Source of the DNA: a virus
Virus record (IMG/VR): IMGVR_UViG_3300036832_001118
Location: 23,761-87,760 of that record
DNA length: 64,000 nucleotides
Reading direction: 5' to 3' (one strand)
Both the position numbers and the translations under genes were made by a program. Shown here in pieces: positions 9,769 to 19,413 of this stretch; within the stretch, counting starts at the first letter, position 1; each line of letters begins with the position of its first letter. The notes under the pieces were generated by a model. The model had not been told where the DNA came from and ran no database searches. It saw only the letters and a list, made by a program, of their open reading frames with translations.

Positions 9769-10359
9769 ATGGCTAACCCAGTTTGGACTTTGGAAGATGC
9801 GAACATGTTCTGCGGTGTCGGTCCCACCGACAACACGGCCAGCAACCATCTGGTGCTGACCGAAGTAAAGCTCCCTGGCCTCGACATGCAGTACGTCGAC
9901 CATCGCGCTGGTGGCGCGCCGATTGCGATCGAAGTCAGCACAGTGATCGCCCGGCTTGAGTGCACGTTCGTCTGCGTCGGGCTGCAGGATCAGATCATCA
10001 AGCTGATAGGCAGTTGGAACAACACCATGAACTGGTTCTGGATCTATGGTGTGATCCGCGACCAAGGTAATGGCACGGCAGCTCAGGCGGCCGCGGCGAT
10101 CAAAGGTCAGCTTGGCCGTGCCGATCCGCAGAACTATCGACGTGGCGATCTAATGCACACGAACTACGCCATTCGCGGCATTACGCACTACGAATTCAAC
10201 ATCGCGGGCGCGAATGTGGTGCTCTGGGATTATATGTCCAACACCAGGATCATTGGCGACGTCGATCAGAACCGGGTCATCAATACCTTCCTCAACACCG
10301 CGGCAGTGACAGCGGCCCCGGCGATCTCGACCGTGTTCCCATTCCAGCCGGGTGAATAA
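9769..10359 (+). CDS. Tail tube protein, 196 aa
   Basis: Matches the P2 FII major tail-tube family in length and sequence style: LTEVKLPGLDMQYVDH near the N-terminus, AIEVSTVIARLECTF, and YEFNIAGANVVLWDY near the C-terminus. It forms the inner tube through which DNA passes. A CAGGAG site lies about 12 bases before the ATG. The stop is directly followed by the chaperone gene. Confidence 0.88.
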   Translation: MANPVWTLEDANMFCGVGPTDNTASNHLVLTEVKLPGLDMQYVDHRAGGAPIAIEVSTVIARLECTFVCVGLQDQIIKLIGSWNNTMNWFWIYGVIRDQGNGTAAQAAAAIKGQLGRADPQNYRRGDLMHTNYAIRGITHYEFNIAGANVVLWDYMSNTRIIGDVDQNRVINTFLNTAAVTAAPAISTVFPFQPGE

Positions 10360-10893
10360 ATGAAAGCGTGGGCTATGCGCAACGACGGCACGTTCGTCGT
10401 TGAACTCTACACGCCGCTCAAGCATCAAAATCGGGAGATCGAATACATCGTCATTCAAGCTCCGCGCTACGAGCATTCCATCCGTTGGAACCGCGGTGAG
10501 ATCCCATCAGGCTTTGCCCTGTTGGCGGAACTCACCAACTTGCCAGAGCGATTGCTGCGTCAGGTGACCAATCCAGATATCGACCGCATCACCTTTGCGC
10601 TGTTCGCGCAGGCGAAGTTCGCGCAGACGGACGTGTTTGAGGGCAAGATCCCGCTCGCCACGCCGGATGAGCAGCTACCCGAAGACATGGAAACGCCAAT
10701 AGTCGATCAGGTTGATCCGCGCTTCCCGCACGTTGAAGGACCGATCAAACGCTTCCCAGCCCCGCCGGTCACACAAGTTCCCGGCGCGGCGCCACAACCC
10801 GGAGCAGCACCTGCGTCGCCAGCACCCGCAGCGCCAGCAGAGAATTTCGATCTTGGCTTTAGCGGGCCAGAAGCGATGAAGGCGGTTAGCTAA
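10360..10893 (+). CDS. Tail assembly chaperone (gpE-like), 177 aa
   Basis: Lies exactly between tube and tape-measure genes, where myophages encode the chaperone that coats the tape measure during tail assembly. The N-terminal ~120 residues form the conserved domain (YTPLKHQNREIEYIVIQAPRY; LTNLPERLLRQVT). The C-terminus is a Pro/Ala linker ending in FDLGFSGPEAMKAVS. The next gene starts immediately after the stop, so there is no room for the usual -1 frameshift product (E') downstream. Confidence 0.72.
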   Translation: MKAWAMRNDGTFVVELYTPLKHQNREIEYIVIQAPRYEHSIRWNRGEIPSGFALLAELTNLPERLLRQVTNPDIDRITFALFAQAKFAQTDVFEGKIPLATPDEQLPEDMETPIVDQVDPRFPHVEGPIKRFPAPPVTQVPGAAPQPGAAPASPAPAAPAENFDLGFSGPEAMKAVS

Positions 10894-13800
10894 ATGGACG
10901 ACATCCTCGCCAGCGCTCAAGTTGTTTTGGAAGGCGTTGACAAAGTCAGTCCTGCTGCGACCTCGAGTATAGACGCGCTCAAACGGCTCGCCGCGACTGG
11001 CGCTGATGTACAACGGCAGCTGATCAATGCCGCACAGAACCATCAGCAAACGCTGCAAGTCCTTAATAAAATTTATGCGCAGAACCAGCAGGCGGCACAA
11101 GCCGCGGGTACGGGAGCGACCCAAGCCGCCAATGCAGCATCTCAGGCGGTTCAGAAGCATACGCAAACGGTCCAACAAGTACCTCCCGCACTTAATGCGG
11201 CGGGACGTGCCGCCAATCAGCTGCAGAAACAACTGACGGATGCGTTCTCGGTCTATGCGATTGAGGAGTTCATTCGCAAGTCTTACATGGCTTTCACCAG
11301 CCAAGAATTGGCGATGCGTAGAGTTCAACTCGCCGCTGGCGGCACGACAGAGGAGATCAACAAGGTACACCGGGGACTGCACGATATAGCCACCGAAACT
11401 AACCAAGCGACCGAGAATATGGCCAAGGCGTTTCGCGACTTTCAGGCCCGATCCGGGCTGGGCTATGGTGAGGCAGTAAAGGCGTTTAGGGCCGTGGCTG
11501 ATGCCGCTGATTTGGCTGGCGTCCACGTTGACGCGATGTCGCGCGTTGCCACGGCGGCGATGGCGCAGTTGAACATCAACGACAAGGAATTGTCGCAGCT
11601 CATGGGAGCTTTTGGCAAAGCCTTCGCCGGAATGGGCAGTGAAGCTTTGCATGTCATGCCGAATATCATTGCCTTGATGCAGCGGCTTCATATCACCGGA
11701 AAGGATGCGCTTGAAGGAGTTGCTGCTGCTATCCAGGCTACAGGCAAGCTACAGGGCTCAGCTGAGGGGGCCGCGCGCGGGTATCAGGCCATCGTCGACC
11801 TGGCGTCTCGTCCAGATACTAGGCTGGGTTATGTACTTCAAGACAAAGTTCAAGCCGTTGCGGATCATATTGGCGACACTACCGATTTATACGCGGCTGC
11901 CCTTGAGAAGATGCGAGAGGAATGGAAGAAGACTGGCGGCAATTTTCGCAGCGAGATGATGCAATTGAATTTAATGTTTGAGGGCAACCAAGACGCAATA
12001 CAAACGGCCCGAGCTGCCATGAAGTTATCCGATGAGGAATTTAAAAAATACATTCAAGACTTGAAGGAAAAAATGGCGACAGAAAAAGAAGCCGCAAAGC
12101 TACATGAAGAGACCATGAGAGGAGCAATCGACGGAACGCGTAAGCTCATTGGCGCCTGGAATGATTTGGAACTTTCGATCGGCGGGCTCCTGGATAAGCT
12201 GGGCGCAACCGACAGTCTGAATAGTACCGTCACTGATTTGAAGAAGCTCACGGAATTGCTTGAGTGGCTAGATAAGTTCATGAAAGAGCATATGAGTATG
12301 GGAGGGCTCGGCGGTGTAACAAGTGGATTTGGTCTCGGGACGCGGTTTCGCGAGCATATTTTAAGTCTTCCTCCCGCCTTCAGCATGGGCACCCCGGCGC
12401 CGCCGAGAATGCAATCTGGCGGCGTTGTCACTGAACCAACCGTCGCAATGATCGGCGAGGCTGGGCCCGAAGCGGTCGTGCCGCTCGGCGGTGGTGGCGC
12501 TGATATGCGTGGCGCTGACGGCGGCACTCAAGCCGAGCGTGAGGCGGCCGAGATGTGGGGACGTCTGCATGGTCTGGCCGGAGCGCGCCACAAGCACGTC
12601 GATCTGAAGGGCCAACTCAGCCAAGAGGAATTGGACAAGATCCTGCAAGCTGAGGGAGGTGGCGGCCCTGGTGGTGGCGGCCGTGACACCGGGTGGGGAC
12701 CGGGGAGTGGACGCGGGGGAACCAGAGGGGACGGCACCTCTCGTGGTGACGGCAGAACTGACGACAATAGAACTTCCGATGTGAAGCCGCCTCCAGCGGC
12801 AGCGCCACTGCCAACGCAAGGCGCGGCTGGCATCCCTGGGTTACCCGGCAGCCCATCCGGTCCAGCGCTGACGCCTGAAGAGCGCAAAGCGGCGGGGGCG
12901 CCGAGCGGTGGAACAGGAGGAGAATTTCAAGCCGGTGGAAAGTACTCAAAATCACAGCAGGCGGCCATCAATGCCGTTGTAAATGAATGGCGCAAGGCTG
13001 GAATGTCTGATGTTGGCATTGCAGGTGTTCTTGCCAACATTCGTGAGGAATCTACATTTGATCCAACTTTGCGACATCCCGATCAGCCAAAATACGGCGG
13101 TGAAGCGCATTTTGCGCATGGCTTGTATCAGGAAGGCGGCGCTGAATGGAATAACTACGTAAGTTGGATGCAGCGGAATTATCCAAAAGGCGATTGGCGT
13201 GATCCGAAATTGCAAAGTGAATTTGCTGCTAAGAATTTGCGCGAAGGGATAGGCGACGCGCGTTATAAGGCAGTTTGGGAAAGGATGAAAAATGCCAAGA
13301 CGCCAGCGGAAGCAGCAGCGGCTTATGTTGAAGGTTATTTGAAACCTGCCGCAAAATATCGAGAAAAACGCGTTCGTGAGTTCAGGGCCGGTGGCGCTCC
13401 CGGTTTAGAGACATATGGAACCGGAACTGGTGGCCCCGCTGAGATAGCGCGACCCGACTTGCCGCCGATAGGTCAGGTCGCCGGGCTGCCGGGTGGGCCG
13501 TCTGGTCCGAGCCTGACGCCGGAACAAAGGAAAGCGGCTGCGACTGGTGGCGGTGGGGGCGGCGGCGAGGGTGGTGGCAGTGTGATCTCTCCATTCCCAG
13601 GCGCTCATGGGTTTGGAATCGGGTCTAGCAATGTTTATGGAGCAGGCAGAAGCGGAGGGCGCCGAGCGCATTCAGGTAATGATCTTCATGCCGGTGATAG
13701 TCCGGGGTCGACTCCGAATGGCACGCCTGTAGTGTCAATGACTGGTGGTACGGTTCTCTACAACGGCAGGAATTCGGGATATGGAGCAAATATTGTCATC

Positions 13801-14973
13801 AGGGGCGATGACGGCATTATTCGTAGATACGCAGTTCATGGAAGTACTGCGGATCTAAAGCCGGGAGCGCATGTTGATCAGGGGCAGTTCATTGGTCGCA
13901 TTGGGGAGAACCATCTCCATTACGAGGAAATTCCGCCTACCAGAAATGGTAGGGACAATCCAGTCTATCATGAATTTGAGAGAAATGCGAGGACCAATAC
14001 ATTTACCAACACAGCAAACCAAAGAGGAACCGTTGATCCTTCTGGCCCCCACGGATCATTGCAGAACATAGGCAAGAAAAAAGAGCAGGTCGACCAAGCA
14101 ACCGGCCCGACGAAGCCTGGCGGCAAGGGCACCAAGCTCTTCATTCATGGAATGAATTATGAGCGCTTTGGTGACGCCAGCAAGATACAAGATGAGATCG
14201 AAGCGGATGTGCGGCGTCAAGCAGCGGCCGAGGGTTACGACAACGTAGAGTTTGTTCGCGGCAGCAATAACCAGCAAAAAATTGCTGAGGCCGATGCGCG
14301 TCTGAAGAAAGGGGGTATCACGAAGGTTGATGGCTTCTCGCAGGGTGGCTACATTATCAATAATCACCTGCGAAAGAGATATCCAAAAATTGCTATGACG
14401 GATTATGGTGCCACAAAAAGTGGCGCTGATCCTAATTTCCCTGGCGTCAAACATATGCAGTTGCCGAAGGCGGCGGCTGATAGAGCTGTCGAAGAGCGTA
14501 AGGCGCGCGAGGCCAAGGCGGCACCAGCGCCTGCTGTCCGCAGCGCTGAAGTTGAGCGCGGTGAGGCAGCTGGCCTACAGGCGCGCCTCGCCCAGGCTGA
14601 CAAGGAAGCGGCGGCAGCTAAGCCCAAGAAGGAAGCGGCAGGACCGCCGCTAGCATTGAAGACGGCTAAGGCGATGGCCGAGGGCGGCATCGTCACGCGA
14701 CCGACCGATGCGCTCGTTGGCGAGGCGGGTCCCGAGGCGATCATTCCGCTGGACGGTGGCGGCTCAAGTAGTTTGGACATTGACAGTTTGCTCCGGCAAC
14801 ACGCCGAGTTGCAGGCACATATGAACCAAAATCCGATCGAGGTGCCGATGGCTGAGCCGCATCGCATGGGGGGCGGTCGCCAACCGTTCGGTCGCATGAT
14901 TGAGATGTCGCGACGTAAGACCGAAGCGCGCCGCACGGCACATGAAGTGCCGCTCGATACAGGGCCGATGTAA
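10894..14973 (+). CDS. Tape-measure protein 1 with lysozyme, M23 and serine-hydrolase-like segments, 1359 aa
   Basis: The N-terminal ~420 residues are Ala/Gln-rich helices typical of tape-measure proteins that set tail length. Two GGxVTxPTxAxxGEAGPEA boxes (about 509 and 1264) are standard tape-measure motifs. Cargo in order: a tail-lysozyme-like domain (about 690-840) with Glu718/Glu719 in NIREESTFDP; an M23 endopeptidase-like domain with His926 and Asp930 (HSGND), His982, and HLH at 1007-1009; then a segment with FIHGMNYERFG and a nucleophile-elbow GFSQGG (Ser1149), as in alpha/beta-hydrolases. The domains probably act on the wall during injection. The first ~160 residues and the tail motifs are clearly paralogous to the next gene, which starts on this gene's stop. 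Confidence 0.88.
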   Translation: MDDILASAQVVLEGVDKVSPAATSSIDALKRLAATGADVQRQLINAAQNHQQTLQVLNKIYAQNQQAAQAAGTGATQAANAASQAVQKHTQTVQQVPPALNAAGRAANQLQKQLTDAFSVYAIEEFIRKSYMAFTSQELAMRRVQLAAGGTTEEINKVHRGLHDIATETNQATENMAKAFRDFQARSGLGYGEAVKAFRAVADAADLAGVHVDAMSRVATAAMAQLNINDKELSQLMGAFGKAFAGMGSEALHVMPNIIALMQRLHITGKDALEGVAAAIQATGKLQGSAEGAARGYQAIVDLASRPDTRLGYVLQDKVQAVADHIGDTTDLYAAALEKMREEWKKTGGNFRSEMMQLNLMFEGNQDAIQTARAAMKLSDEEFKKYIQDLKEKMATEKEAAKLHEETMRGAIDGTRKLIGAWNDLELSIGGLLDKLGATDSLNSTVTDLKKLTELLEWLDKFMKEHMSMGGLGGVTSGFGLGTRFREHILSLPPAFSMGTPAPPRMQSGGVVTEPTVAMIGEAGPEAVVPLGGGGADMRGADGGTQAEREAAEMWGRLHGLAGARHKHVDLKGQLSQEELDKILQAEGGGGPGGGGRDTGWGPGSGRGGTRGDGTSRGDGRTDDNRTSDVKPPPAAAPLPTQGAAGIPGLPGSPSGPALTPEERKAAGAPSGGTGGEFQAGGKYSKSQQAAINAVVNEWRKAGMSDVGIAGVLANIREESTFDPTLRHPDQPKYGGEAHFAHGLYQEGGAEWNNYVSWMQRNYPKGDWRDPKLQSEFAAKNLREGIGDARYKAVWERMKNAKTPAEAAAAYVEGYLKPAAKYREKRVREFRAGGAPGLETYGTGTGGPAEIARPDLPPIGQVAGLPGGPSGPSLTPEQRKAAATGGGGGGGEGGGSVISPFPGAHGFGIGSSNVYGAGRSGGRRAHSGNDLHAGDSPGSTPNGTPVVSMTGGTVLYNGRNSGYGANIVIRGDDGIIRRYAVHGSTADLKPGAHVDQGQFIGRIGENHLHYEEIPPTRNGRDNPVYHEFERNARTNTFTNTANQRGTVDPSGPHGSLQNIGKKKEQVDQATGPTKPGGKGTKLFIHGMNYERFGDASKIQDEIEADVRRQAAAEGYDNVEFVRGSNNQQKIAEADARLKKGGITKVDGFSQGGYIINNHLRKRYPKIAMTDYGATKSGADPNFPGVKHMQLPKAAADRAVEERKAREAKAAPAPAVRSAEVERGEAAGLQARLAQADKEAAAAKPKKEAAGPPLALKTAKAMAEGGIVTRPTDALVGEAGPEAIIPLDGGGSSSLDIDSLLRQHAELQAHMNQNPIEVPMAEPHRMGGGRQPFGRMIEMSRRKTEARRTAHEVPLDTGPM

Positions 14974-17900
14974 TGGATGAAGTTGTCGGCAGCGCCAAGG
15001 TTGTTCTGGAGGGTATCGATAAGATTAGCCCTGCCGTAACAACCAGTATCGATACACTTAAAAAGTGGGCGGCAAGTGGCGCCGATGTGCAACGGCAGTT
15101 GATCCAGGCTGCGCAGAAGCATCAACAAACACTGCAAGTGCTTAACCAGATCTACGCACAGAACCAACAAGCCGCACAAGCTGCAGGCGGCGCAACGACA
15201 CAAGCGTTCAATGCAGGAACGCAGGCGGCTCAGCAATTAACGCAGGCGGTTCAGAAAGTGCCGCCCTCACTTATTAATATCGGACAGGCCGGCGCCGTCT
15301 TACAAAAACAAGTCGCCGGCTATTTCTCGATCTACGCGATTGAGGAGTTCATTCGCAAGTCTTACATGGCTTTCACCAGTCATGAAGAACATATGCGGCG
15401 AATTCAACTCGCCTTTGGCGGTACCACAGAGGAGATCAAAAAACTACATGGTGAACTGAGTAGCCTGGCGGCAGCGGTCGGGTCAACAACAGAGAAGATG
15501 ACTGACGACCTCCGTGCGTTTATGGCCGGTTCAGGACTTGGACGCGGCGAGGCACTGGAGGCGTTCAAGGGTATTGCCATGGCGGCCGACGAGGCCGGCA
15601 TTCACGTGCAGGATATGTCACGCATTGCCACAATGGCAATGGCACAGCTGCAAATTAGCACGCGAGAGATGCCCCAGTTAATGGGGTCAATGGGTAAGGC
15701 TTTCGCTGAAATGGGCGCTGCGGCCGCGCGCGTCCTGCCGAATATCATCACTTTGATGCAGCAGATCGGCCTTACAGGCAAAGCCAATCTGCAAGCCGCC
15801 TTGGCCATCGCCGAGGTCAGCACAAAAGCTACCGGCGACGCAGAGATTTCTTGGCGTAATCTGCAGACCATATTGCAGCAAATGGGCGATCCCGAAAGCA
15901 AATTGAATCGTCAGGCGGCGGATAGGTTCGACGCTTTCAAACAGAATATTGGCGATACCATCGATGCATACATGATTGCCGTTGATTGGACGCGGGATGT
16001 TATGAAGCGGCATCCCGACATCCGCAGCGTAAACGCTGAAATGGATTGGATGTTTGGCCATAATGTGCAGCTGCAGGAACAGTTAAAACACGATGCGGCA
16101 GTCGAGCGGGATGAGTTATATAAAACATTACGGGCCCAGAAGGATGCGCTCGGTAATGTCAAGGAGATCGATGAGGCGCATCAAAAGTTTGTAAAGGGCT
16201 CAATAGATGGAACGCGTCGGCTCTCGCAAGCTTTGATCGACGTGGCAGTATCGGCCGGTGGATTTCTTGATTCGATTGGCATGACTGATACTTTGCATAG
16301 CACTGTTACCGACCTGCAACATCTCAAAGAACTCATTGAATGGTTTCAAGGGAAGAGTAAGGAGGGCGAAGACAAGGGCGGCGTTCCGAACGATGCTTCA
16401 GAGTACAGGGACATGCTGCGCCGCCGAATACACCCACCGGCTAAGCCAGAAATCAAGCCACATCAATCTGGTGGCGTTGTTAGTGAGCCGACCTTGGCAA
16501 TGATCGGTGAGGCTGGGCCGGAAGCCGTGGTCCCGCTGACACGCGGCTTTGATATGCGCGGCGCCTCGGGCGGTACGCAGGCCGAGCGGGACGCCGGGAC
16601 AATGTGGGCTCGCTTGCATGGTCTGGCACTAACGCGGACCAAGCATATCGATCTGCACGGGAAGCTGACGCAGGAAACCATCGACAAGCTGATGGGTGGC
16701 GGGGGCAGCTCTGGCGGAGGTGGCGCCAGCGGGGATTCCAGCGGGGCGAGCGGGACACCGACGGGGACAAGCAGCACGACGGGTGACAGCAAATCAACTG
16801 GCGATAGCAAGGCTGATACAGGCGGTACGCAACCGGCCCCGCCTGGGGCAGAGGGAACATTCCGACCTGTTTATAAACTAGGGGGTGCTGATCTCAGCGA
16901 CGCCGTCGTCAATACGATTGCCGGCGAAGCTTACACCAACAATCAAGAGAGCGTCGATGCTGTCATCAATAATATGCTGAATCGCGTCGGATCGAAAGGC
17001 TGGGGGCCATCCGGCGACATGCAACAGGTAGCACGCGCGCGCGGTCAATATGCTGGCTATCGTAAGGCCAATGCTAAAGAAGCTGAATTTATTCGTAACA
17101 GAATCAAAGCCATCGCGTCCGGTGGGGTTAAAGACAACACTGGTGGATCAAACGAATATCGAGCAGGTTCCTACCGCGGGCCTTGGTATCAACATCATCG
17201 CGACGCACCAGTAGTTGGTGGCAATCGATTTGGCTTTAATCCAAAAGTTTCAAATGGACCTTACGCTCCTTATCCAACCAAGATGATGGCCAAGGGCGGA
17301 ATTGTTACGAAGCCTACGCTGGCGACGATCGGCGAGAATGGGCCAGAGGCCGTGGTGCCGCTCCAGGAGGTGGGTACAAAGGGGCAACAACAGCAGTTTT
17401 GGGGAATGCCGAGTGAGGGTGGAAAGGAGGGAGAAGCGGATTTAGATCCAGTACGTGCATTAGCGTTCGAGAATGAAAAAATTTTAGGACAGCCTGGGCG
17501 TCATCGTGCTTCGCAGTGGCACGAGTGGTTGAAGCAAAATCCCTATGGCCGTGGGGTAAGTGAGGGAGAAGCTATAGGTACCAATCCATTTGGGGTTCGA
17601 CAAAAGGAGTATTTGAAACAGCTAGAACGTACAATGGAGGTACAGGGAGATAACCCTGATCTCGATAAGAGAGTCTTGGAAGATTTAGGCCCTCGTCCAT
17701 CGCAAGCCAGCCTCACTGGTGGCGGCGGCTCTAGTGGTGGTGCCGGTGCCAGCATGAACTTCGGTGGTGGCTTTGGCGGCGGCGAAACATCTGCACCGGA
17801 AGGCTACACGCCGAGCGTGGCCAACATACATCCAAACGCTCATGGATTTCTTAACGCGATTGCTAGCACAGAGACAGACTTCAGCGAAAGAGAGGCTTAC

Positions 17901-18473
17901 TCCGACGCGACTAACGTCAAGAGCTACGGCGGCAACACGTCGATGTACGATTACGGCTACTATCAGATGGCTCAGCGTGACATCGACTATGCTGTCAAAA
18001 CTCTGCACATGTCTCCGGAGATAGCTCAGCATTTGACTGGTGGGCCTGATCATAAGAGTACGCTCGATCAGCAGACTGCTTCCGTTAATGAATATTTGCA
18101 GCGGCGTTATCCAGACGCTTATAGAAATCTAGTGGAGCGCGGTGACTATGAAGGCATGCGCCAGGCCACGAGGCATGGCAAAAGCTGGGTTTGGTTTGGC
18201 CTGAAAGACAAACCCAAGCAAGCTTTGACTGAGTACAACAAGGTCGCGCAGCCGCAGACCACGGCAGTGACGCCGCTGCCCAAGTCGCGACCGGCATCGG
18301 CGCAGGCAAGCGCACAGACCCACTTCAACAACAACCCGATTCAGGTGCCGGTCGCCCCGGCCAAGCTTGGGGCACACCGCCAATCGTTTGCGCGCAGCGC
18401 TGGTTGGGCGCAGCGCAAGGCGCATGCCCGCAGCGCTCGACAGGAAGCCACGGTTCATACCGGGGAGATGTAA
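14973..18473 (+). CDS. Tape-measure protein 2 (paralogue) with SleB-like and lysozyme-like domains, 1166 aa
   Basis: The N-terminus closely mirrors the upstream protein (GADVQRQLI, HQQTLQVLNxIYAQNQQAAQAAG, IYAIEEFIRKSYMAFTS), and it carries the same two tape-measure boxes (about 500 and 775). The cargo differs: residues ~635-760 resemble a SleB/cell-wall hydrolase (DAVVNTIAGEAYTN with Glu in GEAY; NRFGF), and ~955-1085 a lysozyme-like fold with Glu967 in ASTETDFSE and YGYYQMAQRD. Translation is coupled through a TAATG overlap. Both genes are intact and rich in helix-forming sequence, so both may be built into tails or they may be alternatives. Confidence 0.85.
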   Translation: MDEVVGSAKVVLEGIDKISPAVTTSIDTLKKWAASGADVQRQLIQAAQKHQQTLQVLNQIYAQNQQAAQAAGGATTQAFNAGTQAAQQLTQAVQKVPPSLINIGQAGAVLQKQVAGYFSIYAIEEFIRKSYMAFTSHEEHMRRIQLAFGGTTEEIKKLHGELSSLAAAVGSTTEKMTDDLRAFMAGSGLGRGEALEAFKGIAMAADEAGIHVQDMSRIATMAMAQLQISTREMPQLMGSMGKAFAEMGAAAARVLPNIITLMQQIGLTGKANLQAALAIAEVSTKATGDAEISWRNLQTILQQMGDPESKLNRQAADRFDAFKQNIGDTIDAYMIAVDWTRDVMKRHPDIRSVNAEMDWMFGHNVQLQEQLKHDAAVERDELYKTLRAQKDALGNVKEIDEAHQKFVKGSIDGTRRLSQALIDVAVSAGGFLDSIGMTDTLHSTVTDLQHLKELIEWFQGKSKEGEDKGGVPNDASEYRDMLRRRIHPPAKPEIKPHQSGGVVSEPTLAMIGEAGPEAVVPLTRGFDMRGASGGTQAERDAGTMWARLHGLALTRTKHIDLHGKLTQETIDKLMGGGGSSGGGGASGDSSGASGTPTGTSSTTGDSKSTGDSKADTGGTQPAPPGAEGTFRPVYKLGGADLSDAVVNTIAGEAYTNNQESVDAVINNMLNRVGSKGWGPSGDMQQVARARGQYAGYRKANAKEAEFIRNRIKAIASGGVKDNTGGSNEYRAGSYRGPWYQHHRDAPVVGGNRFGFNPKVSNGPYAPYPTKMMAKGGIVTKPTLATIGENGPEAVVPLQEVGTKGQQQQFWGMPSEGGKEGEADLDPVRALAFENEKILGQPGRHRASQWHEWLKQNPYGRGVSEGEAIGTNPFGVRQKEYLKQLERTMEVQGDNPDLDKRVLEDLGPRPSQASLTGGGGSSGGAGASMNFGGGFGGGETSAPEGYTPSVANIHPNAHGFLNAIASTETDFSEREAYSDATNVKSYGGNTSMYDYGYYQMAQRDIDYAVKTLHMSPEIAQHLTGGPDHKSTLDQQTASVNEYLQRRYPDAYRNLVERGDYEGMRQATRHGKSWVWFGLKDKPKQALTEYNKVAQPQTTAVTPLPKSRPASAQASAQTHFNNNPIQVPVAPAKLGAHRQSFARSAGWAQRKAHARSARQEATVHTGEM

Positions 18474-19121
18474 ATGGCCGTTCCACCCTTCACCGTCCCT
18501 CTTCCGAACGTCATCGGTGTCAAGAACCCGCCGGTTACCCCGCCCGTAGAGAACACTTTCAAAATCCGGCCTTATTACGAGGCTTATGCTAGCGGTCAAA
18601 CGAGCAAGTATCCCTATGCGAGCTGGCTGCAGAACGGAGCCAGCCTGTATGCGCCGACGACAGATAGCGGCATCAACAATGTTCTATACGCGTGGGGGCC
18701 GATCCAATTTATTGTTGTTGGATTGAACACGCATGAGCTGGACCACGATACGGAAACGGATTGGGCGCAGAAGGAAATTGTAAACGCGGCGATCTACAGG
18801 GAGTGGGTAGGAGAAAACGATGAGCAACTCTACGTGCGCGGGCGCATATTCCCTTATCGTATCCAGGGCATGACACAGCTCGAAGCATTCGAGTTGCAAC
18901 GGCGCGGCGGCATTGTCAACCAACTCATCCGCGGTGATGGCTTGATCATGGGCTGGTTTGCCTGTCAGAAACTCGTGCGCGGTCATACGTTCCTGTCTGC
19001 GGAAGGCGTCGGCCAGCAGATCGCTTTCGAGACCGTGCTGGTGCGTTGTCCTGTGCCCGCTGCTGACAATCGCTATTCCAGTCTTTGGGGCACCATGATC
19101 AATCCGCAGGGACTAGGCTGA
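18474..19121 (+). CDS. Tail protein gpU-like, 215 aa
   Basis: Belongs to the P2 gpU family by position (after tape measure, before gpX) and sequence: YAWGPIQFIVVGLNTHELDHDT, RIQGMTQLEAFELQRRGG and GWFACQKLVRGHTFLSAEG. gpU acts at the distal tail/baseplate junction. The N-terminal ~45 residues before this core are Pro-rich and longer than usual. It starts on the base after the tape-measure stop. Confidence 0.8.
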   Translation: MAVPPFTVPLPNVIGVKNPPVTPPVENTFKIRPYYEAYASGQTSKYPYASWLQNGASLYAPTTDSGINNVLYAWGPIQFIVVGLNTHELDHDTETDWAQKEIVNAAIYREWVGENDEQLYVRGRIFPYRIQGMTQLEAFELQRRGGIVNQLIRGDGLIMGWFACQKLVRGHTFLSAEGVGQQIAFETVLVRCPVPAADNRYSSLWGTMINPQGLG

Positions 19122-19143
19122 TGGGCAAGCGTAGGTATGCCGC

Positions 19144-19413
19144 ATGGTGACCGGTTTCGAATTAGTCCAGGTGACGACAGACTACGTCACCGCAGATCTG
19201 ATTATTTGGAAGCGCTATAAGCGCAAAGCGCCGGGTATGGTCGAGCTGATGCTGGACGCCAATCCGCAGTTGGCCTTCGTGCACCGGACCACGCCGTTCA
19301 TTCCGCCGGGCACTTATCTGCGTGTGCCGATCGATCCTGGAATGATCCTTGGGCGTATCGCGCCGCTGCCCACGGATTCCTTGTGGACTGACAGGGCGGG
19401 TAGTACGCTGTGA
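19144..19413 (+). CDS. Tail protein gpX-like (LysM-like), 89 aa
   Basis: A short LysM-like protein (DYVTADLIIWKRYKRKAPGMVELMLDANPQLA ending in PPGTYLRVP, abridged) as expected for P2 gpX, a small baseplate hub component. It overlaps the hub gene by GTGA. The ribosome site before ATG 19144 is weak, which fits coupling to gpU translation. Confidence 0.8.
   Translation: MVTGFELVQVTTDYVTADLIIWKRYKRKAPGMVELMLDANPQLAFVHRTTPFIPPGTYLRVPIDPGMILGRIAPLPTDSLWTDRAGSTL

Noticed and set aside
10360-10893. Programmed -1 frameshift (gpE/E') in the tail chaperone
   Set aside because: The tape-measure gene starts directly after the stop, leaving no downstream frame for an extension.
10675-11691. Minus-strand ORF (338 aa) opposite the chaperone and tape-measure genes
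   Set aside because: Shadow of the plus-strand codon bias; no ribosome site or domain.
19121-19150. Nine-residue ORF between gpU and gpX
   Set aside because: Too short to support; probably a by-product of coupling between the two tail genes.
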